Assembly (NCBI GenBank): GCA_024449915.1
Contig: JAMZAV010000069.1
Location: 186,001-250,000 of the forward strand
DNA from: Sweltsa coloradensis
Taxonomy: Eukaryota > Arthropoda > Insecta > Plecoptera > Chloroperlidae
DNA length: 64,000 nucleotides
Direction: 5' to 3'
Made by a program: the position numbers and the translations under genes. Position 1 is the stretch's first letter. Each line of letters starts with the position of its first letter. The notes beneath the pieces were generated by a model. That model had not been told where the DNA came from. It was given only the letters and a program-made list of their open reading frames with translations, and ran no database searches. Positions 55,067-64,000 of the stretch are shown here, piece by piece.

Positions 55067-57899
55067 TTGACAACTCTTCTCCAATCTAAACTAAACTAGC
55101 CAGTAGGCTCCACCCACACTTGATTAATAATGTATGTATTAAGTTTATTACACTTGGGAATAGTTGGGGCTCGCAGATCCGTCATGTCAGAATCAAAGGA
55201 ACATGATTGTAAGGTTTGCAAATGTGCACAAGAACTTAAGCTCAAACCCTTGGCAGGGCAAACTTATAGCGATTGTAACGATGGTTCATGCACTGCATTA
55301 CAACACTTAAGTTTGGCACAAGTTTACACAACACTGCAATGATGCAACTAGAACACTGACACCAGTTGTTGAAATAAACAGTTTATTTAAGAAAAATGGC
55401 ACAGACAAACATACTTGGCAATAAAATAATATGAACAAATATGCTAACATTATGCAAAAATGACATCATAGCACAGAAACAATCTACAAATTAAAGATAA
55501 GAATTAATATGATAGAACAGAAGAGAAAATAATAATTCATAATTACAGAAATATTACATCAATTATAATACGTAATGTCATGAAGCATTTCCAATGTTTA
55601 TTGTCCAGGCCAATAGTAGTATATTATAATCACTGTATCTTATCTATACAGAACTGCAATGACAAATACAGGTTAATTAAGTTTCATTAGGCCTACATGA
55701 ATAAAGTGAGCTTAAAAATAAGACATCTTGTGATCCCCTTTATTAAAAACCTAGCAAGAATTTGCCTGCCCACGGATTAAAAATCTATAGGCTACAGCAA
55801 CCAATGACAATCTTGGATCCCCAATTATTTATAACCTATCTGTTTTGTGTAAACCATTTAATGACTAGAGCACCTGCTGCTGTGTGAATGTCAGCTATCA
55901 GTTGAAGTATTCCACATATGACATAACTGAATAAATAAAGACTTCAGTCAACTCTCAATTGGAAGACACACGGGACCCGACATTGAAACCCGACACACAC
56001 AAATGTTCTAGTAAATCTGGCTTGGTAATGGTTAAAGTATTTAATCCAAAAGTGACACTATTGTTTAGAGCAGGCTGCACAGAATAGTCTTGCAACCAGT
56101 CAACATACAGTGTATACATACATAAATGTAACAATTAGGCATAGTTAAAGATAATTCTAATCCAATGTATTCTGGCAGCAAGGCGCCTTGAGAGGCAAGC
56201 CCCACGTGCATCTCCCATAAGTTGTGATATAAAACAAGTGACAAAGAATAGAATATGCTAACTGATATAGATCTTATTAAAAGGACATGTAATAAAAAAT
56301 GAACTCAAAAGTCACAGCATGCCCTCGACTAAATAATATGTTTTCCTATGATTATTGTAAAGTGCAGTGAGATTAAAATTACTGTTCTGTCATGATTCCT
56401 TCTGAGCTCACATTTTTTATATTATAGAAAGTTACCACAGGTAATTAAAAACATATAACTATACAATGCAAAACACCTCCATTATCAAAAATACTTAACA
56501 TAAAAAACACATAGAAACAACACTGAAATCAACCAATCCACTACACAACAAGCTCGAAGAAGTAGTAAACTTAGCATACCTGAAGTAAACAACCAATGCT
56601 AAGCACACAAAGCACACTACAACGATGCATTCCTACACTTGAACTAAAGATGCCAAAAACAACACAACAATCAACCCGATAACATGGGCGTTCTACAAAA
56701 TCAAGTGTCGGAGATACAAAAGCAATTACCGTATTAATTTGGAATGCTGCACCATCCATGACCATGAGATGTTTTTTTCAATTGCATACACTACACATTT
56801 ATCTGAATAATTCGCGAATGATATTTGTGGTAACTATTCGTACATGATACACCTTACAGTTCTTACTACATTTACTTGGTGGAGCTTAAAATGTCAGCTT
56901 CTGTAAGTAAAAAGAATAACAAAACAACGATGCAAGCATACACACATAGAAGGGACAATCATGCATTCACGTTACCTACTAGGTCGATAGATGCTTCAAT
57001 TGTTGCAACACGTGTATCAATTGAAACCAAGAAATGAGTTACGTTAGTTCTATTAAATATGCCATTTTTACTACTTCTCGAGTGTTTAAACTAAAGGCAA
57101 CTGGCATTAAAAATAAATACAACTTTTGAATGTTGAAATATAATTATAGCAACTGGTATAAATTGAAACAAGCTACAATACCAGACCACAGACACAATTT
57201 TCGGAAAAGTCAGTATATTAAATTCTTCTCAACGGGCACATTTGGTTAATGGATTGGTTAAGTTATTTCACGTATATTATTATATTTTGTAGTTGTTGGC
57301 AATTAAATTACACCATTTTATAAAATAATATAACATAATTAGTATGTATATTAATTTTTTCAGTTCATTTCATTTGATGGGGCAAATGCAATTGATATAA
57401 ATATAGAATAATTATTTGCATATGGAGTACTGCCAATTATAAAACACGTTTGTCCCAATTGAAAACCAAACTCAGAAACTTGGGCGCTAGTAACCGCCAA
57501 CACTATTTCACTTGATGTACAGAGTGGATCAAGTGGAGACTGAGTGGACTCAAGATGATTATGTTTGGTTCTTAGTCAGAACAACACTGCATTATAATAA
57601 TTGCTATCACTCCATTCACTATCTATAAAACTGGCTAAGGTTTAACTTTAAACCAGTGGAATTATAAATATATTTTGTATATGATAAGTTTGATCAATAA
57701 CCAAAGGGGAGTTGCAGAACAGGTCACGGTTCTGTGTCCTGATATGCAACTTATATAATATAATATTCAGTATTTAAGAGTTTGGACTATGAAACAATGA
57801 ATAAAAGTGGCTATTAAATAACTAGCTTTTATTAATCTTTACATGATTTAAACCCTAAAAAAAATTTAGGTACTAAATGCATCATTTCAACAAGAAAGC
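55067..57899. other. AT-rich stretch, possible 3' UTR or intron
   Basis: Almost 2.8 kb without a recognised repeat family. A minus-strand AATAAA lies near 55384. Minus-strand segment 57363-57575 stays open for about 70 codons, and a 48-codon plus-strand frame starts near 56891. None has motif or splice support strong enough to call. Confidence 0.4.
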
Positions 57900-58480
57900 C
57901 TTCAAATATATATGAAGGCCTACATACATATTTATATTTAGTACATCGCTGATAAAAAATAACTTATCTAGTATTGATTAATAAAATTAACAGAGCTACC
58001 AATATTGTGTTAAAATGAACAATTTAATTATGCAAGACCGTAAACATAATTTAAATAGGAAATAGGCCTACCTTACACAAAAGAAACATGTTGCATGTCT
58101 TAACAACTTTTAATTAAAACAGTATTAAGATTAGCTACAGTATGTATATACATTATGTAGTAGGTTATACAGATAACGTATTGTGTGATTTAGCTACTTA
58201 AGGTTGGTTTACACATTTTCCTAAGATTTAATGTTTAACACAGTTGAGTGAAGCTAGTAGCAACATGAAGTTAAGGTTTATCGATTAAGAAGTTTAAACA
58301 ATTACGCCTCACTAACTATTATGTCTTCAACTCTTAGACCAGCCAATAACAGCAATCAAACTTAAAGAGATAAAACCGATAGAACGTACTAACGCTTGTC
58401 CCGTTGGATGCGCTTCTATGAGTACTAAGGATAGTCAATTGTCCTGCTGGAAGGCAGATAATCCGCACGTAACCTAGTAC
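57900..58480 (+). mobile_element. Older degenerate relative of the adjacent hAT element
   Basis: Aligns in the same orientation with 59030-59563. Shared words in order: CAATATTGTGTTAAA, CAATTTAATTATG, CTTAACAAC, AATGTTTA, AAGTT(T)ATCG, CAGCCAATAA, TTGTCCTGCTG. Its right end (AATCCGCACGTAACCTAG) looks like a decayed GATTCGCACACCCCTA terminus. The left end was not resolved. Confidence 0.55.
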
Positions 58481-58554
58481 TTTTAGCAGGACAAGCGATT
58501 TCGTACATTCTCGGGTCGATCTTGCCTTGCCGGTAGGACGCAGTACGTTCTATC

Positions 58555-59563
58555 TGGGGTGTGCGAAGCTTCGAAATTATCGAATCCGAATCGAATCTTT
58601 CAGGATTCGAATTCGATGCGTCTTCGAATCCGAAATCGTAAAAATTCGAAGTATTCGAACATTCGAATCGGCGCCAAACTCCGAGAAACACGCTAATAAA
58701 TCGATAGGTCGATTTTATAGTTTGCAATCGATCACGTGATAACATGGCCGACGCGTACTAAACGAAGAATTTCCGTTCGCATCTTGTTGTTCAAAAAAGC
58801 GAGTTTTCTCGCCGTAGCTTCGAAAAACAACAGTGCTCCAGCCTCTCTTCTCTCTGGACGATGCTGGCAGGCTGCCTGCAGGCGTTGCGCAAGGCCATAC
58901 GGCGCAGCGCGCTTCTCTCTCCAGGCGAGCCCTAACCGGCCGGCTGCCAGCTCAATGAAGCGGGCTGCCGTTGATTTTTATTCAGTCAGTTCAGTCTACT
59001 ATACAAATGCATAAATGGCGATATAGCTTTTACTACATATTTAACCTAAAATTTAGTACAAACATCATTTCAGACAACGTAAAGCCTAATAATAATGAAG
59101 GTCCATACAACACATTTATTTTAGACATCCATAAATACTAATAGATGTTATAAATTGACAGCACAATATTGTGTTAAATGCAATTTAATTATGAAGACGT
59201 AAAAAAAATAGAAAAGGCCACTCAAGATGGCATGCTTAACAACTATAAACAGATTAAATACTCAGTCTGTTTCAATGAGTAAGGCTGATACGATAAGTAT
59301 GTTGATTGCATTAAGTTGGTTAACTTTTCAAGATTAATGTTTACACGTTGAGTACATGCACTGAAGAAGTTTATCGTTAGAGTACAATATATAACATTAT
59401 GTAATAACAGCCACAAGGGACCACTAATATCAGCCAATAATCATATAACTTAGTACCGTGAGGTACAACATTCTTGAAGCGATTCGGATTAAGGAATCTT
59501 GTCCTGCTGTGGGATTCGAGTTCTGATTTCGAAAGCGAGAATTTGGCGATTCGCACACCCCTA
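58555..59563. mobile_element. hAT element with perfect 8-bp duplication
   Basis: Ends TGGGGTGTGCGAA (left) and the complement of TAGGGGTGTGCGAATCG (right) are flanked by GTTCTATC on both sides (58547-58554 and 59564-59571). The length is 1,009 bp. The left subterminal region is dense in ATTCGAA words. A GC-rich patch at 58780-58980 (TGGCAGGCTGCCTGCAGGCG) is open for 92 codons on the plus strand without recognisable motifs and may be captured host DNA. No transposase, so non-autonomous. Confidence 0.85.
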
Positions 59564-59571
59564 GTTCTATC

Positions 59572-60239
59572 ATTAATCATTATTTTTAAATCTTGGAAAG
59601 ATTTGTCAACCCACCTTTAATAAGAGTTTTATAACTTAGGTTGGGGAATTGTGTTGGCTCCTCAATCAAAACTCAAAAGCCAAGTTTTATATTGCATAAG
59701 AGTTTCACTAGAAACACACAAAACGTGGAAATTTTGGTTTGGCAGAGTACTCCCAGAACGGAAAGTTTGTTTTAAAAAAAAATTTGAGCGTATGACCACA
59801 AAACATGTTGCTTCATATTTTAAAATATCTACGTGGCCTGTTATATGTATCTGTTCTAATGAAGAGTGGTGACCCTTCACACAAATCACCCTAAAGGAAT
59901 ACCAGATTAGTACTTGCCAATGCTTAGAAGACTAGACTAACTAGCTAGTAAGACTCAAGTAATGATATCTAAACCAACGTCTTGACCTTAATGCAGTCTT
60001 TTAGATAGATCATATTAAGAATAAATTGTGAACCAGAGATTAAAATGTACACCTCTATAATACCCATAGTCAGTTTATTAATACCCTTGGTTATTACTAT
60101 ATAAAATATTCGAGTTTCAGAATTTTTGTTAAAACCCTGTATCAAATTCTGTTCCCAGACAAGTACGTATACAATTTGTGCATTGCTCAAGAAGTGGCTG
60201 TATTATCCGTGGTATTCTATACACTATTATACAAGGCTA
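59572..60239. other. Non-coding stretch, nothing recognised
   Basis: AT-rich DNA right of the hAT element. Confidence 0.4.
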
Positions 60240-60392
60240 ATATCTATCTGTTACATACAACTGAGTCCACTAGAATCATCCCGAGACAACCGTGACTACC
60301 ACCACGCACTGAAAGAAATGGAACTAGACACGGGACAGTGGGAACAAGTCATAGATCCCACCATAGACATCCCATATAATTGGCTAGACTAG
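60240..60392 (+). CDS. Possible terminal exon on the plus strand, unrecognised
   Basis: After a possible acceptor (TTATACAAG) the plus strand reads QLSPLESSRDNRDYHHALKE then MELDTGQWEQVIDPTIDIPY and NWLD, ending at a stop (60390-60392). Charged/aromatic composition and codon use resemble a real protein end rather than AT-rich noise. No upstream exon, donor or family match was found, so it may be an old transposon gene fragment. Confidence 0.25.
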   Translation: MSICYIQLSPLESSRDNRDYHHALKEMELDTGQWEQVIDPTIDIPYNWLD

Positions 60393-60989
60393 CAGTCAGC
60401 GGTTCACTTCCGGGACAATTGGAAGCCATCTTGAATGGGTGAGTTTGCATGTTAATTAGATGGGAGCGATTAATCGAAAAAATATTTTTAAAGATGGCCG
60501 CCAGTTTGGCAGGTGAGCATATCAGACTTTAACACCAAATGATTACTAAATTCCCGTATGCAATAACTTTGCATTGTTTCTGTTTGTTCAATACCATGCT
60601 GCACAAGCTAAAACCATATCAAACAATCCAGTAAAGTACTTTATTGCATTAAAAAAGCATAAATTAAAACGCCAAACCGCCATCTTGAATGGGTGTGATT
60701 GACGCTTCAATTTGGTACACTCGCGCCTGTGCGGAGGTATTGGAGACTGGGTATCTAGCCTACTATAGGTGTTAAGATATCTATGGATCCCACTGACGAG
60801 TGCGTGTACAATATTGTCACTAATACCCTACATTAGGGTAGCCACAAAAAAAAAAAAAAAAATCCTGTTTGAGCACATCAAAAATCCTTAGAAATCCTTA
60901 AATGAAACACCCAATTCATTGAAAATCCTTTTAATGCCTAAATGTACCAATTTCGACAAGATATCGATAAATCAAAATTTAATTGTAAA
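60393..60989. other. Non-coding stretch with short repeat word
   Basis: GCCATCTTGAATGGGTG occurs twice (near 60425 and 60680), and an A17 run lies near 60846. Nothing else recognised. Confidence 0.4.
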
Positions 60990-61290
60990 AAAAAATTGAA
61001 AAAATTGCCTATTCTTAACGATTTGAGGCCAAATAGGGTTGATAACTTGATAAGGTATCACCATAAACACATTCAACGATTTTTACGATCTCACAATCGC
61101 GTTTTATGACCTGGCACCTCCACCATGTACCAGCCAGGATTAATTTAATTTCGACTACCTACTCGGCACCTCAACCAAAATTACGAAATTTAGCATTTTT
61201 GTGTGTAAATTATAATATTTTGATACCGAAAATATTCCCACTTATCGATATCACATTAAAATATTGACTTTTTGTCCGGCCCTAGTTGAA
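60990..61290 (-). repeat. Repeat with two GGCACCTCCACC motifs
   Basis: CAATCGCGTTTTATGACCTG and the motif pair at 61113-61124 and 61164-61176 (second one CGGCACCTCAACC) align with 46950-47045. It ends near TTGTCCGGCCCTAG. Probably another copy of the same element family. Confidence 0.5.
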
Positions 61291-62194
61291 AACAGCGTTA
61301 AACTTTTTTTTTAAATCAGTAAATTGGAATAAAAATCCGTTGATCCGTTTTGCACCCTCAAAATCCGTTAAAACGGATCAAATCGTAAAAACCTGCCCTA
61401 CATTGAAATATTGAGAAGCATTATTTGAATTCACAAACTTCTACTTTCCACCATAGCCCAATACAGCTGTTATATTTGTTTATGAAGTCTATGGATTGGC
61501 ACATTGTGATCAATATATTTGCAGGCCACAATTAGATCATGACATTTTAGTTTTTTAATGAATAGCTTCTTTCATATATTATTATATTATATAGCCGAAA
61601 ATAAGCTAGGCTTGCTGGACATAATCAATTAGATTAAAGTTTATTTGTAAAAAAAAAAAACTAAAAATACTAAATTGTATGAACAAGTACATAGGAAATG
61701 CGTCTCATCTAAAAAATTGGGCTAATATTAAATAAATAAAATGTCGAAAATGAGAAAATAGGCATTCAAAGCATTTAGCGAGCATTATCATTACACCCAG
61801 GAAAAAATATAAATCTTGGGTCAGTACGAAAATATATCTACCAAACAACATTCTTTGCTAACAAACTCTATCCAACTCAACAAGCACTCAAGCAGTGTTG
61901 TTTGAACATTTGGGCAAGAAAGGCTCCTGTCTGACCCTTGATTTACATGTCGTCAGGAGCTGTGCCTACAGAAAATATGCGAAGCAAAAATAAATATATT
62001 AACTACAGATTGCATCATGCAAGAAAAAATAAAACTTGCGTCAAACCAGGCCTAATGTAATGTAGTTATTTATAAACAATAAGATAGGTTTAGTCCTGTT
62101 GCTAGTTGCATTTTTTCGTCCATTTGTATGAAGAAATTAGAAATGAGTTTGCTTTTAATACCTAGCTGTGGCCTACGTAGATTCTGGGACAGAC
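61291..62194. other. Non-coding stretch, nothing recognised
   Basis: AT-rich DNA without supported features. Confidence 0.4.
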
Positions 62195-62405
62195 AGTTAT
62201 GGCTAAAAGCGCAAGACTCTTGATTCGGGAGGTCCCAAGTTCGAATCCTGAGTCCAGACTAAAAAAATCTGAGCTTTTCCTCAAAAGGGGGCTCGGACAT
62301 TCCTTCACAATTGTCATAACTCCATTATACTACTTAGTAGATAAGACACCTGACAAAGGGACATGCATTGCACCCAGCGAAGGTTTTCCACAAGAAATTT
62401 AATTT
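62195..62405 (+). mobile_element. SINE copy, nearly complete
   Basis: Head ACTCTTGATTCGGGAGGTCC with box B GTTCGAATCC. The body has GCTCGGACATTCCTTCACAA and the 3' part GACATGCATTGCACCCAGCG. The CCAAGGTTTTCCTCAG section is deleted relative to the copy ending at 31455. Confidence 0.75.
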
Positions 62406-64000
62406 AATGTTGATTTTGGGATACATAAAATGATACCGTTATTGATTGCTTTATGTTGTTGCTCATGTCTTAAAAAAATGTACTTTTAAGACAATGAGCA
62501 AGTCATAATAGATGGGGATGGAGGACAATTACTCAGATACATGTCTTAGGCACAGTCATATGCTTCAAACCTTTGCCTCAACCACACGACACTATGTGGC
62601 ATTATCAACATGAATTTCACTTAATAAACAATTTGTACCATTAGAGTCAGAATCCAGCAACACGATATATATGTCATTATGTTGCCATTTACATCGATCA
62701 ATCAATGACAAGGTCGTAGTTCACATTAAAAAATAAAACCAGTGGTCTGAACTCCATTCTAATTTAGCATTGTAAATTTAATAAACCAAAGAAAACTGAC
62801 TTGACCAGTTTACCGGGGTTCCTGAAATATCAACAGCCCTGGCCAAACTAGTTGTTGATTATTTATTGCGTGCCTACTAAAATAATTTTTGTCAACAATA
62901 ACGTAACAATCCCAATATCAAAGTTATTATCGGTGTAAAGGGTAGAGGGCCATTCAGTTCCAACCTTACCACATATTTTGGCGCTCCTCGGCCGAGTCTG
63001 CGATAGCCGATAGGGAAATCAATAGGAAAATACACAGATGAGCGAATTGACATCAATCAACAGCAAATTTATCTCTAGTTTGGGTGGTGAATTCATTTGT
63101 TATTGTTTAACTTGGAGATGCTTGAGCAAAAATAATTTTTATTTAATATGAAGTCTTGGTCTGAATAGTATTTATGAAATGGATCTGGCTGATGATTCAA
63201 CTGCCACCCGACTTCCATATGATGGTCTATTAGGATGGGGGAAGGCTTTGACGGCTCTAAATACGGGATTTTGTCCCTGGCCAGGGCTTGTTTAATGTTC
63301 TCTTGTCTGATCTATACTCCCAACAATAATTTAAATTGATCAAATGTTAAAATTGGTGCCTCACCATTCGTGTCATCTTTTACCTGATCTGTTCTAAATC
63401 TGCCTCATATGTTCGATTGTTCTTAGCAAAATAAATTTAACGGCCCGCACCACCAAACATGACCCTCATATTACAAAGGACAAGGTTGCATTTCACTTAA
63501 AGCCTTCTCAGACGATTGAGTATCTCACGCGAGCTGGCTCTCCCGAGTTCATTACTACAGTCCTATTACACGACGGACAATGAAGGTAGCAATAACGCCA
63601 TCTATTGGTGTTCACTGGTTACGTATTATGGTAGTGGGTTCTGATTGGCGCTCGCTAGCTCGACTCGCTAGGAAGTTGATCTACGTTTCTTGGAACTCCT
63701 TCGGGCCAAGGCGAGCTGGCTCCGCCGTATGATAGCGAGGCGGCGAGTTCCATCTTAACTAATGTAAGCCTACTACCAGAGAGTTACTCGATCGTCTTGA
63801 GGGAGCTTTTAGCCTATAATTTCCTTGGGCCAACTCCTTAACATCTTCAAGAAACATGTTTATTTTACAATCTGACTGTCATTCATCCGTCTGAACATCA
63901 TCAATGATGTTGCCGTGGTTGGGAAGACAACAAATAATGGTAGTACGTATTAAGTGGTGGTGGAAAATCGGGTTCAGTATAATACAGCTATAAACCTAAA
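62406..64000. other. Non-coding stretch, nothing recognised
   Basis: AT-rich, with a somewhat GC-richer patch at 63530-63740 containing CGCTCGCTAGCTCGACTCGC. No gene, RNA or classified repeat could be supported. Confidence 0.4.

Noticed and set aside
56891..57037. 48-codon plus-strand small protein
   Set aside because: A start codon with a good context but nothing else; a GTAAGT also occurs just after its fourth codon. Chance cannot be excluded.
57363..57575. Minus-strand terminal exon
   Set aside because: Open for about 70 codons and followed by a long AT-rich stretch with AATAAA, but the upstream acceptor is unconvincing and the region may be an old hAT copy.

Overview
The window is nuclear DNA of an invertebrate animal. 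Coding sequence is split by long AT-rich introns, GT/AG splice sites are clear, and tRNA-derived SINEs, hAT-like, pogo-like and foldback transposons and microsatellites are abundant. There is no bacterial gene organisation. An arthropod, possibly a hemipteran-like insect, is suggested by the SINE body (AGGTTTTCCTCAG followed by GCGAATGC) and the frequent TAGGCCTAC words. That placement rests on recall of general patterns and is weak.

The dominant gene lies on the minus strand and covers most of the first 43 kb. It is the 5' half of a TOGARAM/crescerin (TOG-array, ciliary microtubule) gene. A 1,980-bp first coding exon (43221-41242) encodes TOG1 and a long acidic/Ser-rich linker. After an intron of about 13 kb, three exons (28141-27755, 24979-24788, 24054-23892) encode TOG2 with matching splice phases. 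Exons at 9104-8872 and, less surely, 23439-23291 and 2721-2593 carry the following linker. TOG3/TOG4 would lie beyond position 1.

Upstream of that gene, on the same strand, a second gene is seen only through splice logic. Its last two exons (50568-50485 and 47603-47566, ending in a stop codon) have strong splice sites and agreeing phase. A candidate earlier exon lies at 54698-54549. I do not recognise the product. Its last intron is almost wholly a 2.5-kb near-perfect inverted repeat (47649-50137) that starts 45 bp from the terminal 3' splice site. This is the most unusual structure in the window.

The introns and flanks are filled with mobile DNA: a gag-only LTR-type remnant (10.3-14.3 kb), a pogo-like deletion derivative with a transposase fragment (15600-16602), an hAT element with transposase remnants inserted into a SINE (38275-39301), other hAT elements with 8-bp duplications (4303-4744, 35982-36769, 58555-59563), a foldback element with TTAA ends (25028-25611), a head-to-head tRNA-like foldback (29473-29652), a tandem SINE array (30781-31455), and a family with internal module duplication (5.5, 19.7 and 39.6 kb). 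A 14-bp motif, GGTGGAGGTGCCGG, recurs in at least nine places inside different repeats. No CRISPR array, rRNA gene or convincing functional tRNA gene was found.
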